The notes: generated by a model from the letters alone, not told the origin. A stretch of DNA of 43,136 nucleotides from Desulfobulbaceae bacterium (GCA_027859235.1 JAQIBE010000254.1:1-43136); one strand, 5' to 3'. Counted from the first letter of the stretch, positions 6,099 through 15,406 are shown. Translations and numbers: made by a program.

Positions 6099-7688
6099 AT
6101 GAAGGTTTTAATCAGTGATGCTCTTGCCGAAGTTGGTGAGAAAATCCTCAGAGATGCTGGTATTGAGGTTGATGTTAATACAGGTCTAGCTCCAGAAGAA
6201 TTAAAGAAGATTATTGGTAATTATGACGGCCTGGTTATTCGTAGTGCCACGAAAGTTACTGCAAGTATTATTGAGTCTGCTGATAATCTGAAAATTGTCG
6301 GTCGTGCCGGTATCGGCCTTGATAATGTAGATATTCCTGCCGCCAGTAAGCGTGGGATTGTGGTGATGAATGCCCCTGACGGCAATGCCATCACTGCCGC
6401 AGAGCATGCCATTGCCATGATGATGTCTCTGACCCGAAATATCCCCCAGGCCACTGCCCGCTTGAAAGAGGGTGGTTGGGATAAGAAGAAGTTTCAGGGG
6501 AGGGAAGTGACCGGTAAGACGTTGGGAATCATTGGTATTGGCCGGATTGGTGCCATTGCTGCGGATCGTGCCAAAGGGCTGCGGATGAAGATCATGGCCT
6601 TTGACCCCTATATGCCGCAGGATGTTGCTGAAAAAATGGGTATTGAGCTTGTTTCCCTTGAAGAGCTGTGCAAACGTGCGGATTACTTCACCGTCCATGT
6701 GCCCCTCACAAAAGAAACTGCAAATCTTATTTCGGATGCTGAATTTAAACTGATGAAGTCTGAGGCCATGTTCATTGACTGTGCCCGTGGTGGTGTGGTT
6801 GACGAAGAGGCACTGTATCGCGCCTTGAAGGATGGTGAGATTCGCGGTGCTGCCCTGGATGTCTTTGCCAGTGAGCCGACCTCTCTGGAGGGAACGCCAT
6901 TACTGTCCCTGCCTAATTTCATCTGTACCCCTCATCTTGGCGCTTCAACCTCCGAGGCCCAGGTTAATGTAGCCGTGACGATCTGTGAGCAGATGGCCGA
7001 TTACCTTAATAATGGGACTGTTGCCAATGCGGTGAATGTGCCCTCTGTAAGTGCTGATGTGATCGCCAAGGTCGGTCCTTATGCCGATCTGGCTGAGAAG
7101 ATGGGCGCTATCCATATGGAACTTGCTGAAGGTGGTATTGAGGAAATAACCATTGAGTTTGATGGCGAACTTGCGGAAATGACAACAACCCCTGTTACGG
7201 TTGCCTTCCTGAAAGGGCTGTTTACCCCGATTCTCAAAGAGGCGGTCAACTTTGTCAATGCGCCCATGATTGCCAAGGAGCGCGGCATCAAGGTTGTTGA
7301 AGCTAAGACCAGTGATTCTGATGTGTTCACCTCATTGCTCACTGTGAAGATTAAATCAGAAGGGGGGATTAACGAGATCTCCGGTACTGTTTTTGGTAAG
7401 AAGGAGCCTCGTCTTGTGCGGATCAACTCCTTCCGTCTGGAAGCAGAGCCTGCTGGTCCCATGTTGTTTGTTTCCAATGATGATGTCCCCGGTGTTATCG
7501 GAACCCTTGGTGTCACGCTTGGGACACTGGGGATTAACATCTCTAAGATGACTGTCGGGCAGGAGGTCAGTGGCGATTCTTCTCGTAATGTTATCCTGCT
7601 GAATACGGATCAGCTGTTGAATAAAAAACAATTGGCTGAGATTAAGGGTTTGGATCACATCACCGATGCCCGTGTTCTTGAGGTGTAG
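6099..7688 (+). CDS. serA: D-3-phosphoglycerate dehydrogenase, long (ACT-containing) form
   Basis: A 529-residue enzyme that oxidises 3-phosphoglycerate to 3-phosphohydroxypyruvate with NAD, the first step of serine synthesis. The nucleotide-binding loop is TLGIIGIGRIGAIAADRA (about 141-158). The catalytic region includes CARGGVVDEEAL (active-site Arg), a Glu in DVFASEP, and the catalytic His in TPHLGASTSEAQ (near 280). An intervening allosteric substrate-binding domain (about 315-450) and a C-terminal ACT domain (FVSNDDVPGVIGTLGVTLG) give the type 1 long architecture, which is often inhibited by serine. AAGGGAG precedes the ATG at a normal distance. A strong terminator follows at 7712, so it is probably a single-gene transcript. 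Confidence 0.97.
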   Translation: MKVLISDALAEVGEKILRDAGIEVDVNTGLAPEELKKIIGNYDGLVIRSATKVTASIIESADNLKIVGRAGIGLDNVDIPAASKRGIVVMNAPDGNAITAAEHAIAMMMSLTRNIPQATARLKEGGWDKKKFQGREVTGKTLGIIGIGRIGAIAADRAKGLRMKIMAFDPYMPQDVAEKMGIELVSLEELCKRADYFTVHVPLTKETANLISDAEFKLMKSEAMFIDCARGGVVDEEALYRALKDGEIRGAALDVFASEPTSLEGTPLLSLPNFICTPHLGASTSEAQVNVAVTICEQMADYLNNGTVANAVNVPSVSADVIAKVGPYADLAEKMGAIHMELAEGGIEEITIEFDGELAEMTTTPVTVAFLKGLFTPILKEAVNFVNAPMIAKERGIKVVEAKTSDSDVFTSLLTVKIKSEGGINEISGTVFGKKEPRLVRINSFRLEAEPAGPMLFVSNDDVPGVIGTLGVTLGTLGINISKMTVGQEVSGDSSRNVILLNTDQLLNKKQLAEIKGLDHITDARVLEV

Positions 7689-7711
7689 GTTCTAGGTGCG
7701 GTTTATATTGA

Positions 7712-7745
7712 GGCGGGTGGCTTAATGCTGCCCGCCTTTTTTTTT
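7712..7745 (+). terminator. Rho-independent terminator after serA
   Basis: GGCGGG (7712-7717) pairs with CCCGCC (7731-7736), and an inner GGC/GCT extension closes a short loop. A run of nine T follows. The hairpin ends shortly before the next gene's ribosome-binding site. Confidence 0.85.
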
Positions 7746-7769
7746 GTAAATTCTTTATGGGATATCATT

Positions 7770-8081
7770 ATGGCTGATAAGGCTGAAGAGCAATGTAAAT
7801 GTGCTGGCGGAACCATGAAGCAGGGGCAATGTGTTTTGCCTAAAATTACCTTTTCCGCATTTATTATGTCGCTGAATACCTCAACCCTCTTCTATCTGGG
7901 TGAGATTCCTGATCCTGAAACAGGCAAGAAGTCTCAGGACTTGATGCTGGTTCACCATACGATCGATACCCTTGATATGCTGAAGGAGAAGACGGCGGGG
8001 AATCTCAGTAAAGAAGATGCGACTATGCTTGCCGACTTCATCAGTGATCTTAAAATGCGTTACGTAAAGGCCTGCGGGTGA
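7770..8081 (+). CDS. DUF1844-family protein
   Basis: A 103-residue protein. The core segment TFSAFIMSLNTSTLFYLGEI followed by PDPETG and the helical stretch QDLMLVHHTIDTLDMLKEKT are the recurring features of DUF1844, a family of unknown function common in deltaproteobacteria and acidobacteria. The N-terminus carries three cysteines (CKCAGG...GQC) that could bind a metal; this is only suggested. An earlier in-frame ATG at 7725 lies within the serA terminator and is unlikely, so ATG 7770 is used. It ends 10 nt before ispE and is probably co-transcribed with it. Confidence 0.8.
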   Translation: MADKAEEQCKCAGGTMKQGQCVLPKITFSAFIMSLNTSTLFYLGEIPDPETGKKSQDLMLVHHTIDTLDMLKEKTAGNLSKEDATMLADFISDLKMRYVKACG

Positions 8082-8091
8082 TTCTGTTTAA

Positions 8092-9015
8092 ATGAAGACT
8101 CAGCAACTCACCTTACTTGCGCCTGCAAAGATCAATCTGACGCTGAAGGTTATAGGTCGACGTCCTGATGGGTATCATGAGCTTGATACCTGGATGCATA
8201 AGATTACGCTCTTTGATGAAATTCGTCTTGAAAAGACTCAGGCCATTGGTCTTACATTATCTTGCCCCGATTCCAACCTGCCGGAAGATAAATCTAATCT
8301 GGTGTATCAGGCCGCTATTGCATTCTATAATTTAAGTGCTGAACCGCCAGCGCTGCATATCACCTTAAAAAAGAATATTCCTGTTGCAGCCGGTCTTGGT
8401 GGCGGCTCAAGTGATTGCGCCACTGTTTTACTGGGGCTGAATCAGATGTTTGGCTATCCACTATCTGCAGAACTCCTTCTTGAAGAGGGGAAACAGCTTG
8501 GCGCTGACGTGCCTTTTTTTGTTAAAGATTTTGTTTCAGCACGGGCTCAGGGGATTGGCGAAAGGCTTACACCTGTTGCCCCCCTTCCTGCATGCACTAT
8601 TCTTCTGGTGAACCCCGGGATAGCGATATCCACAGGCTGGGTTTTTTCCCAATTACAAGGGGAAATCCCACTCCTTGCAAATTATAGTACTGATTCGCAA
8701 AAAACCTCGGGAATAGATAATTATGCGTTGACAAGAGAACCTAAAACATATAATTTAGGCCGCGCATCAGCAGAGAGAAGCGGGCTAAAACTCTTTAACG
8801 ATCTTGAAGAAGTTACCTTGAGTTATTATCCTGAGGTTGCCTTAATTAAACAACTCCTGCAAAAGCACGATGCAATAGATACACTTATGAGTGGCAGTGG
8901 CAGCACTGTTTTTGGTTTGTTTCTAGATAAAGGTCAAGCTGCATACTGTAAAGATCATATTCAGTCTGAGTATCCTGATTGGCATCTGTTTTTAGCCGAA
9001 CCACTTTTAACATAA
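8092..9015 (+). CDS. ispE: 4-diphosphocytidyl-2-C-methyl-D-erythritol kinase
   Basis: A 307-residue GHMP-family kinase that phosphorylates CDP-methylerythritol in the MEP pathway to isoprenoid precursors. The N-terminal APAKINLTLKVIGRRPDGYH is the substrate-binding signature, PVAAGLGGGSSDCATVLLGL (about 97-116) is the ATP-binding GHMP loop, and the C-terminal LMSGSGSTVFGLF is the third GHMP motif. Length is a little above the usual 280-290. It follows the DUF1844 gene by 10 nt and is followed by tRNA-Gln after 8 nt. In many proteobacteria ispE lies next to prs, and that pairing is kept here with the tRNA between them. Confidence 0.96.
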   Translation: MKTQQLTLLAPAKINLTLKVIGRRPDGYHELDTWMHKITLFDEIRLEKTQAIGLTLSCPDSNLPEDKSNLVYQAAIAFYNLSAEPPALHITLKKNIPVAAGLGGGSSDCATVLLGLNQMFGYPLSAELLLEEGKQLGADVPFFVKDFVSARAQGIGERLTPVAPLPACTILLVNPGIAISTGWVFSQLQGEIPLLANYSTDSQKTSGIDNYALTREPKTYNLGRASAERSGLKLFNDLEEVTLSYYPEVALIKQLLQKHDAIDTLMSGSGSTVFGLFLDKGQAAYCKDHIQSEYPDWHLFLAEPLLT

Positions 9016-9023
9016 TTTTGCGC

Positions 9024-9098
9024 TGGGGCGTCGTCAAGCGGTAAGACACATGACTTTGACTCATGCATTCGCAGGTTCGAATCCTGCCGTCCCAGCCA
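9024..9098 (+). tRNA. tRNA-Gln (anticodon TTG)
   Basis: A full cloverleaf of 75 nt including an encoded CCA. The acceptor stem TGGGGCG (9024-9030) pairs with CGTCCCA (9088-9094) with one G-T pair. The anticodon arm CATGA-CTTTGAC-TCATG gives anticodon TTG, reading CAA. The T arm GCAGGTTCGAATCCTGC is standard. It sits between ispE and prs, a classical location for tRNA-Gln in proteobacteria. Confidence 0.96.
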
Positions 9099-9127
9099 TT
9101 TTTTTAATAACATATGTAGTAAATCAT

Positions 9128-9168
9128 AAAATAGGGTCTTTTTGTAAATGAAAAGCCCCTATTTTTTT
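9128..9168 (+). terminator. Terminator after ispE-tRNA-Gln
   Basis: AAAATAGGG and CCCTATTTT form a stem, continued by CTTTT/AAAAG around a GTAAATG loop, and are followed by a run of T. The A run on the 5' side could also make it work in reverse. Confidence 0.75.
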
Positions 9169-9217
9169 TATTTTGACCCTCAATATCATCTCTGTTGCCT
9201 GCAGAAAGTGAATAAAA

Positions 9218-10165
9218 ATGTCCTCAAAAGATATGAAACTTATATGTGGTAACGCGAACATTGCGCTTGCCGAAGATATTTCAAAGATTCTTGATATTCC
9301 ATTGTTGCAACGGGAATGTAAGACGTTCAGTGATGGTGAAACATATGTTGAAATAAAAGACAATGTTCGTGGACGTGATGTTTTTATAATTCAACCCACC
9401 AGCACCCCTGTTAACGATAACCTGATGGAGCTCATGCTCATCTCTGATGCCTTGAGACGTGCATCTGCCCGGCGTATCACCGCAGTGATTCCATATTATG
9501 GCTATGCCCGCCAGGATCGTAAGGTGGCTCCACGGGTTCCTATTTCTTCAAAGGTTGTTGCTGAAATGCTCATGGTGGTCGGTGTCCGCCGTGTACTCAC
9601 CATGGATTTACATTCCGGTCAGATTCAGGGTTTTTTCAATATCCCTGTTGATAATATGTATTCAGCCCCTGTTCTTTTAGATGATATCCGTGCATCTTTT
9701 AATCTTGAAGATGTTGTGATGGTCTCCCCGGATGCCGGCGGCGTTGAACGGACCCGAGCTTTTGCCAAGCGGATTGATGCCGATCTGGCAATTATCGATA
9801 AGCGTCGGGCCCGGGCAAATGTTGCTGAAGCGATGAATGTTATTGGTAATGTGGAAGGTAAGATCGCCATTCTTCTTGATGATATGGTGGATACGGCCGG
9901 CACGCTCTGCGCCGGAGCATCAATGCTTCTGAAGGCAGGTGCTAAAGAGGTGCACGCCTATTGTTCCCATGCTGTTTTATCAGGACCTGCCATTGAGCGG
10001 TTGAATAACTCTGAAATCAGTTCCATGGTTGTGACCAATACGATCCCGCTGCGGGAAAATGCCAAATCCTGTGATAAAATCAGGGTTCTTTCTGTTTCCA
10101 AATTGCTCGCCGAGGCAATTGGTTGTATTAATTCTGAGGATTCAGTAAGTTCTTTGTTTGTGTAA
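9218..10165 (+). CDS. prs: Ribose-phosphate pyrophosphokinase
   Basis: A 315-residue class I PRPP synthase, making phosphoribosyl pyrophosphate from ribose 5-phosphate and ATP for nucleotide, histidine and tryptophan synthesis. The N-terminal [10 protein letters not shown], the flexible-loop region [20 protein letters not shown], the metal site [18 protein letters not shown] and the PRPP-binding loop [19 protein letters not shown] are all intact. Length is typical. It lies after tRNA-Gln and before rplY and pth, an arrangement widespread in bacteria. No strong Shine-Dalgarno sequence precedes the ATG. Confidence 0.97.
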   Translation: MSSKDMKLICGNANIALAEDISKILDIPLLQRECKTFSDGETYVEIKDNVRGRDVFIIQPTSTPVNDNLMELMLISDALRRASARRITAVIPYYGYARQDRKVAPRVPISSKVVAEMLMVVGVRRVLTMDLHSGQIQGFFNIPVDNMYSAPVLLDDIRASFNLEDVVMVSPDAGGVERTRAFAKRIDADLAIIDKRRARANVAEAMNVIGNVEGKIAILLDDMVDTAGTLCAGASMLLKAGAKEVHAYCSHAVLSGPAIERLNNSEISSMVVTNTIPLRENAKSCDKIRVLSVSKLLAEAIGCINSEDSVSSLFV

Positions 10166-10272
10166 TTTATAAAAAAAGTGTATAGGCCTATCTTGCATTG
10201 CCTATAATAATTAGGATGTCTTGACTTCTTGCTATCAAGATAGACCCCATATAATTTGAGGAGATTCTACTC

Positions 10273-10821
10273 ATGATCCAATTAGACGTTACTAGCCAGC
10301 CACGAAATACAACAGGTAAAGGTGCCGCACGCACACTGCGTCGTGCAGGACGTACCCCTGCTGTTTTATACGGTTTGAATATTGAGGCTATGAGTCTCTC
10401 TATCGATACCCATAGCTTTACCCATTCTGTTCTCGGACTCCAGCGGAGAAATGCCGTTGTGAATCTAACCGTTGAAGGCGGTGATACCTATCAGGTATTC
10501 ATCAAGGAGATGCAGGTTGATCCCATTCATGACACCTTGAAGCATGCGGATTTCTATCAAATTGATGCTGAAAAAGAATACGAGTTTTCTGTTCCTCTTA
10601 AATACACTGGTCAGGCAAAGGGTGTTTTTCTTGGCGGTGAATTGCAGATTGCCCAGACCAAGGTTAAGGTTAAGGCCAAGCCAATGCTTGTTCCTGATGC
10701 AATTGAAATAGATTTAAAGAATCTTGCCCAGGGTGAATCAATATCTTGTGAGCAACTTGTTTTGGCGGATGGAGTTAATGTGTTGAATCCTGCGAAATTG
10801 ATTTTGGTGAGTGTTGTTTAG
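10273..10821 (+). CDS. rplY: 50S ribosomal protein L25, long (Ctc/TL5) form
   Basis: A 182-residue L25 protein with the N-terminal 5S rRNA-binding domain (TTGKGAARTLRRAGRTPAVLYG) and the C-terminal Ctc/TL5 beta domain, where YEFSVPLKYTGQAKGVFLGG is characteristic. It binds 5S rRNA in the central protuberance of the large subunit. GAGGAG lies ahead of the ATG. The order prs-rplY-pth is common in bacteria. A very strong terminator follows and separates it from pth. Confidence 0.96.
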   Translation: MIQLDVTSQPRNTTGKGAARTLRRAGRTPAVLYGLNIEAMSLSIDTHSFTHSVLGLQRRNAVVNLTVEGGDTYQVFIKEMQVDPIHDTLKHADFYQIDAEKEYEFSVPLKYTGQAKGVFLGGELQIAQTKVKVKAKPMLVPDAIEIDLKNLAQGESISCEQLVLADGVNVLNPAKLILVSVV

Positions 10822-10850
10822 TTAAGCACTTGTCTTGCAGCAGTTATTGA

Positions 10851-10887
10851 AGGTCAAAAAAGGAAGTCCTTTTTTGACCTTTTTTTG
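10851..10887 (+). terminator. Rho-independent terminator after rplY
   Basis: A perfect 14-bp stem begins AGGTCAAAAAAGGA (10851-10864), closed by its complement ending TTTTTTGACCT at 10880, and runs into a T tract. Both flanks suit intrinsic termination. Confidence 0.92.
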
Positions 10888-10920
10888 TTTAAGGCTCGAT
10901 ATAACCTAAGTGGTGATTGT

Positions 10921-11484
10921 ATGTATCTCATTGCTGGCCTCGGTAATCCTGGTCCTGCTTATGACGAGACGCGTCATAATATTGGTTTTATGACTGTTGA
11001 TAGAATAGTAGGTGGTCTCGGTCTGCATTTTTCAGGTTCGAAATGGAATGGTGTTACGGTTAAGACCAAGTGCATGGACCAACAGGTTATCTTTGTTAAG
11101 CCTATGGCCTATATGAATTTAAGTGGTCAATGTGTGGCTGAGGTCGCTCATTATTATAAGATTAGTCATGATCATATTATCGTCATCCATGATGATTTGG
11201 ATCTTGATATTGGTCGGGTGAAAATTTGTCAGAACCGCGGCCCTGGTGGGCACAATGGCTTGAAGTCGATCATAAGTCATTTGGGTGATAAAAACTTCAT
11301 TCGCATCAAAATGGGAATAGGGCGAAATCCCCTCAGGATTCCTGTTGAACACTATGTGCTGTCCAAATTTGCTCAATCAGAGCAGGATGAGCTCAATATC
11401 GAAATCGATCTTGCCATTGAGGGTCTTGATCTTATTCTTGAAAAGGGGATCGAGGAAGCGATGCAGGTCGTTCATTCTCGTTAG
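10921..11484 (+). CDS. pth: Peptidyl-tRNA hydrolase
   Basis: A 187-residue Pth1 enzyme that releases peptides from prematurely dissociated peptidyl-tRNA. The N-terminal LIAGLGNPGPAYDETRHNIG contains the catalytic His, KPMAYMNLSGQCV follows, and the catalytic Asp lies in VIHDDLDLDIGRVK, with GGHNGLKSI after it. An upstream in-frame start at 10885 would begin in the rplY terminator, so ATG 10921 is used. Length is typical. It is separated from carD by a promoter. Confidence 0.96.
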   Translation: MYLIAGLGNPGPAYDETRHNIGFMTVDRIVGGLGLHFSGSKWNGVTVKTKCMDQQVIFVKPMAYMNLSGQCVAEVAHYYKISHDHIIVIHDDLDLDIGRVKICQNRGPGGHNGLKSIISHLGDKNFIRIKMGIGRNPLRIPVEHYVLSKFAQSEQDELNIEIDLAIEGLDLILEKGIEEAMQVVHSR

Positions 11485-11510
11485 GGGCAGCGGGGTTCAA
11501 GGAACAACTC

Positions 11511-11538
11511 TTGCAAAATTAACAAAATGTGTTATAAT
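11511..11538 (+). promoter_or_regulatory. Probable carD promoter
   Basis: TTGCAA (11511-11516), a 16-bp spacer and a perfect TATAAT (11533-11538), leaving about 110 nt of leader before carD. The same TTGCAA-16-TATAAT pattern is found before rpmE. Confidence 0.7.
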
Positions 11539-11655
11539 CTATCCTTGGTTTTATAATAAAACTCCTCTTATCATGTCCTTGCTACCTAACTTGTACCATC
11601 TTCCAGCTTTGAGGGTTTACTCATCGGAAAAGTTCTATTACAGGAGAAAACATAC

Positions 11656-12135
11656 GTGTTTAAAAAAGGTGATATGGCTGTTTACCCGGGCCACGGCGTT
11701 GGGAAAATAAAAAAGATAGAAACCCAGGTTGTTGCTGGTGAGGAACACTCTTTCTATGTCATGGAAGTTCGAGATACGTCCATGACTGTTATGATACCCT
11801 GTCTGACCAGTGAGAAGGTTGGGCTGCGGGCCATTATCACTACTGATGATGTTGATGAGGTTTTCACAATCCTTAACATGAAGGATGTTGAAATTGTTGC
11901 TCAGCCGTGGAATCAGCGTTATCGTGAGTATATGGAAAAAATTAAATCCGGTTCTGTTTTTGAAATTGCCTCTGTCCTGCGTGATTTATTTGTATTAACT
12001 GAAACCAAAGATCTTTCTTTTGGTGAAAGAAAAATGTTGGATAGTGCACGTATCTTACTTGTTTCCGAGATTTCCCTCGCAAATTCCATGTCTGAAGATG
12101 AAGTTGGTGAGCAAATTGAAGGTATATTTGCCTAA
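11656..12135 (+). CDS. carD: CarD/CdnL-family transcription factor
   Basis: A 159-residue CarD/CdnL-type protein. The N-terminal MFKKGDMAVYPGHGVGKIKK with EVRDTSMTVMIPC is the Tudor-like RNA polymerase-interacting domain, and the helical C-terminal half (LRDLFVLTETKDLSFGERKM) is the DNA-binding domain that stabilises open complexes, especially at rRNA promoters. The start is GTG, with AGGAGA about nine bases upstream. It has its own promoter and its own terminator, so it appears to be a single-gene unit. Length matches short CdnL proteins rather than the larger myxobacterial CarD. Confidence 0.92.
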   Translation: MFKKGDMAVYPGHGVGKIKKIETQVVAGEEHSFYVMEVRDTSMTVMIPCLTSEKVGLRAIITTDDVDEVFTILNMKDVEIVAQPWNQRYREYMEKIKSGSVFEIASVLRDLFVLTETKDLSFGERKMLDSARILLVSEISLANSMSEDEVGEQIEGIFA

Positions 12136-12160
12136 CTAGCTGAGATTAATTAAATATTTT

Positions 12161-12199
12161 AAAGTCTTTACTTAATCTTTAAGTAAAGACTTTTTTTTT
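12161..12199 (+). terminator. Rho-independent terminator after carD
   Basis: AAAGTCTTTACTTAA (12161-12175) pairs perfectly with the complement ending at about 12193, leaving a TCT loop and a long T tract. Confidence 0.9.
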
Positions 12200-12208
12200 G
12201 ACTTTTTT

Positions 12209-13156
12209 ATGACATTACAACCAGCAGAATCCATAGAGATTGTTATCACTCCAAGAGAGGCAGGGTTTCGGATTGATAAGGTCTTGGCTCAGCATCAGAG
12301 CTTGGGATCTGTTTCCAGGTCCCAGATTAAAAAATATCATATGTCGGGTCATGTGCTGGTTAACAAACTCATTCGTCCCTTAAAATATAAGGTGCAGGTT
12401 GGGGATCTGATTGTTGTTGCATTGCCGCAGGCCGCGGAACTTGACATGACCCCTGAAGACATTCCCCTGGATATTCTCTTTGAAGATGAGCATATGATTG
12501 TCATCAATAAGCAACCCGGTCTTGTGGTACATCCCGCGCCAGGCCATATGCATTCCACCCTTGTTCATGGGCTGCTTTTTCATTGCCGGGATTTATCCGG
12601 GATTGGCGGGGTGTTGCGTCCAGGTATTGTTCATCGTCTTGATAAGGATACATCCGGAGTTTTGGTGGCCGCTAAAAATGATTTTGCCCACCAGTATCTG
12701 GTTAAGCAGTTTAAGGACAGACAGGTTGAAAAGTCCTATCTTGCCCTTCTTGCAGGGGTTCCTGCCCAGGCAAGCGGGACAATCACAACCATGATTGGCC
12801 GTCACCCTGTGCATCGTAAAAAGATGGCTGTGCTTGAAAGGGCAGGACGTCTTGCTGTTTCCCATTGGCAGATTCTTGAGTGTTTTAAAAAACATTGTTA
12901 TGTGAGAGTATCTATAGATACAGGCAGAACCCATCAGATCCGTGTGCATATGGCTCATTTAGGCTGCCCTGTTCTTGGTGATAATGTGTATGGCGGTAAA
13001 AAAACGCAATGCAACCTGGCAACAAGGCAATGCCTCCATGCTTCAGTGCTGAGTCTCACTCATCCTCTTACGGGTGACAGGATGACGTTTAAGGCTCCAC
13101 TTGCAGAAGATATAAAAGAGCAACTTCTGGACCTGCAGGGGGAAGAGGGTGAATAA
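12209..13156 (+). CDS. rluD: RluD-family 23S rRNA pseudouridine synthase
   Basis: A 315-residue RluA/RluD-family enzyme converting uridines of 23S rRNA to pseudouridine. An N-terminal S4 RNA-binding domain (FRIDKVLAQ ... SRSQIKKYHMSGHVLVN) precedes the catalytic domain, whose HRLDKDTSGVLVAAK motif holds the catalytic aspartate. Later landmarks are GRTHQIRVHMAHLGCPVLGD and the C-terminal LHASVLSLTHPLTG. Domain order and length fit RluD best, but RluC-like specificity cannot be excluded. Its 3' end overlaps coaE by 8 nt. No clear Shine-Dalgarno sequence precedes the ATG, which lies just after the carD terminator. Confidence 0.92.
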   Translation: MTLQPAESIEIVITPREAGFRIDKVLAQHQSLGSVSRSQIKKYHMSGHVLVNKLIRPLKYKVQVGDLIVVALPQAAELDMTPEDIPLDILFEDEHMIVINKQPGLVVHPAPGHMHSTLVHGLLFHCRDLSGIGGVLRPGIVHRLDKDTSGVLVAAKNDFAHQYLVKQFKDRQVEKSYLALLAGVPAQASGTITTMIGRHPVHRKKMAVLERAGRLAVSHWQILECFKKHCYVRVSIDTGRTHQIRVHMAHLGCPVLGDNVYGGKKTQCNLATRQCLHASVLSLTHPLTGDRMTFKAPLAEDIKEQLLDLQGEEGE

Positions 13157-13748
13157 TCTCTTAATTGAGCAGATATGTGTGACAGGTACGATTGGTTGTG
13201 GGAAGAGTCGTGTTGCCCGGTTTTTAGCTGCCCATTGTCATTTGCCATACATTGATGTGGATGAAGTCGCCCGTGAGATTATGGAGCCAGGCAGGGCAGG
13301 GGTTCAGGCGTTAAAACGGTATAATCCCAATTTCCTCAGTGCTGATGGCTCGCTGAATCGATCATTGTTACGGCGGGAAATTTTTAATTGCCAGGAGGTG
13401 AAGGCGGCTGTGGATACATTACTGCATCCGTTAATTCAAACCGCTCTAATGAAGCAGGTGCAGGGGCTGCACTCTAAAGCCGTTATCGAGATCCCTTTAC
13501 TCTATGAAACGGGTTGGGATTCATTGTTTAAGACCATCATTGTTGTGTATGCCAAGAAGGAAACCTGTCTTGAGCGGATAATGGTTCGTGACCAGGTAAC
13601 TCTTGAGGATGCTGAAAAGGCCTATAGCAAGCAAATGGATATGGAGTTGAAAAAAAACAGGGCGTTGTTTGTTATTGATAATGACGGGGAATGGTCTGTT
13701 ACCGTAAAGAATATTGAGAAGGTAGCCTCACGACTTGCAATGAGGTGA
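13149..13748 (+). CDS. coaE: Dephospho-CoA kinase
   Basis: A 199-residue P-loop kinase catalysing the last step of coenzyme A synthesis. The Walker A motif is GTIGCGKSRVARFLA (about residues 13-27). DVDEVAREIM and the region VIEIPLLYETGWDSLF are typical of the family, as is the lid segment RDQVTLEDAEKA. The start is GTG inside the end of rluD (8-nt overlap, with GGAAGAGGGTG upstream), so translation is probably coupled. coaD, which acts just before it in the pathway, is at the far end of this window. Confidence 0.94.
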   Translation: MNNLLIEQICVTGTIGCGKSRVARFLAAHCHLPYIDVDEVAREIMEPGRAGVQALKRYNPNFLSADGSLNRSLLRREIFNCQEVKAAVDTLLHPLIQTALMKQVQGLHSKAVIEIPLLYETGWDSLFKTIIVVYAKKETCLERIMVRDQVTLEDAEKAYSKQMDMELKKNRALFVIDNDGEWSVTVKNIEKVASRLAMR

Positions 13749-13797
13749 ATTTTTGTGGATGAATAAGATTAAAAAAATAAAGAATTGTTGAAAGTGC

Positions 13798-14032
13798 TTG
13801 ACACTGCAACCCATGCTGGCTATAAAAATCCCAACTTCTTAACATTCTATAATTTCTTGAATGGCATAATTCTCTTTCAAAATCTTTTTTTATCATCTGT
13901 TGTACAGATATAAGTATTTTCAGCAGTTCTGCTCTATCTCCTAAGTTATATTTTTCTTCTAAAAACATGTTATTCGTTTTGAAACTCTATTCTCAATGTC
14001 TTATTAACTCAATCTAGAGGCCCTGTCTCAAC
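13798..14032 (+). promoter_or_regulatory. rho promoter and long leader
   Basis: TTGACA (13798-13803), a 17-bp spacer and TATAAA (13821-13826) form the best promoter match in the window. About 200 nt of AT- and pyrimidine-rich leader follows before the rho GTG. Rho of E. coli limits its own expression by early termination in a long leader; the same is possible here but is inference. Confidence 0.65.
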
Positions 14033-15367
14033 GTGAAAGATCAAACAACTAAACCCCCTCGTAAGCCGCAACCTCGCAAGCGGAAGACATATACAGAGCC
14101 AGAGATTGTTATGGATTTGGCTGAACTCAAGCTGAAAAAAATCACTGAGTTAACTGAACTTGCTGTGGAGCTTGGTGTTGAGGGGGTAAGCAGCCTGCGT
14201 AAGCAGGAGTTGATATTTGCGATTATTCATACACAGGCCGGGAACCAGAAGCGAAAACTCTCTGTTATGGCCAATGGCGTTCTGGAAATTCTCCCTGACG
14301 GTTTTGGTTTCCTGAGGGCCCCTGATTATAATTATATGCCGGGTCCTGATGATATCTATGTTTCACCTTCACAAATTCGAAAACTCAGTCTGCGTACGGG
14401 TGATACAGTGGAAGGGCAGGTGCGCCCACCCAAGGAAGGTGAACGTTATTTTGCCCTGTTGAAGGTTGATTCAATCAATTTTGAACCACCGGGTAATGCC
14501 AAGACCAAGACCCTTTTTTCAAATCTCACGCCCCTCCACCCGAACGAGCCCCTTAAGCTTGAACTGGACCAGGATAATTATGGTCCTCGCTTGATGGACT
14601 TGTTTTGTCCCATTGGTAAAGGGCAGCGTGGTCTTATTGTTGCTCCGCCCCGTACGGGTAAGACGGTTCTGATCAAGGAGCTGGCCAACTCTATCTCCAA
14701 GAACCATAAAGAGGTGAAGCTCATTATCCTTCTCATTGACGAACGTCCTGAGGAGGTTACTGATATGGCCCGCAGCGTGAATGCGGAGGTGATCAGTTCC
14801 ACCTTTGATGAGCCTCCACAGCGGCATATTCAGATTGCCGAAATGGTTATAGAGAAGGCAAAACGTCTGGTTGAGCATAAGAATGATGTGGTTATTCTGC
14901 TGGATAGTTTAACCCGTTTGGCCCGGGCCTATAATACGGTTGTGCCTTCAAGCGGTAAGATTTTATCCGGTGGTGTTGATTCCAATGCCCTGCAGCGCCC
15001 GAAACGTTTTTTCGGGGCAGCACGGAATGTAGAGGAGGGCGGCAGTCTGACTATTATCGCCTCAGCTCTGATTGAGACCGGGAGTCGGATGGATGAGGTG
15101 ATCTTTGAAGAATTCAAAGGTACGGGTAATATGGAAATTGTTCTTGACCGCAAGATGTCGAACCGCAGGATTTATCCAGCCATTGACATGAATAAATCGG
15201 GAACACGTAAAGAGGATCTCCTCCTCGATCCCGAAGTGATGAATCGTTCCTGGATATTACGGAAACTACTTTCATCCATGAACCCTGCCGATGCCATGGA
15301 GTTCATTATCTCTAAGATGAAAGGAACCAAGGATAATGTCGAGTTTATCGACTCAATGATTGGCTAA
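14033..15367 (+). CDS. rho: Transcription termination factor Rho
   Basis: A 444-residue hexameric RNA helicase that ends transcription at Rho-dependent sites. It has a short basic N-terminal extension (RKPQPRKRK), the Rho N domain ([20 protein letters not shown]), the cold-shock-like RNA-binding domain with [19 protein letters not shown], and the ATPase core with Walker [20 protein letters not shown], Walker [17 protein letters not shown], and the Q-loop and R-loop segments after it. The frame is closed by a stop just upstream, so GTG 14033 is the first possible start; an ATG at 14111 would remove only the basic extension. It is followed by rpmE and prfA, a common neighbourhood. Confidence 0.97.
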   Translation: MKDQTTKPPRKPQPRKRKTYTEPEIVMDLAELKLKKITELTELAVELGVEGVSSLRKQELIFAIIHTQAGNQKRKLSVMANGVLEILPDGFGFLRAPDYNYMPGPDDIYVSPSQIRKLSLRTGDTVEGQVRPPKEGERYFALLKVDSINFEPPGNAKTKTLFSNLTPLHPNEPLKLELDQDNYGPRLMDLFCPIGKGQRGLIVAPPRTGKTVLIKELANSISKNHKEVKLIILLIDERPEEVTDMARSVNAEVISSTFDEPPQRHIQIAEMVIEKAKRLVEHKNDVVILLDSLTRLARAYNTVVPSSGKILSGGVDSNALQRPKRFFGAARNVEEGGSLTIIASALIETGSRMDEVIFEEFKGTGNMEIVLDRKMSNRRIYPAIDMNKSGTRKEDLLLDPEVMNRSWILRKLLSSMNPADAMEFIISKMKGTKDNVEFIDSMIG

Positions 15368-15406
15368 GCCTGCAGGATTTATGGTTAAAAAAAACATGTT
15401 TAACAC

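Noticed and set aside
13699-13968. Minus-strand frame of 89 codons between coaE and rho
   Set aside because: It overlaps the strong rho promoter and the coaE end, has no recognisable domain, and shows the low-complexity composition of an AT-rich leader.
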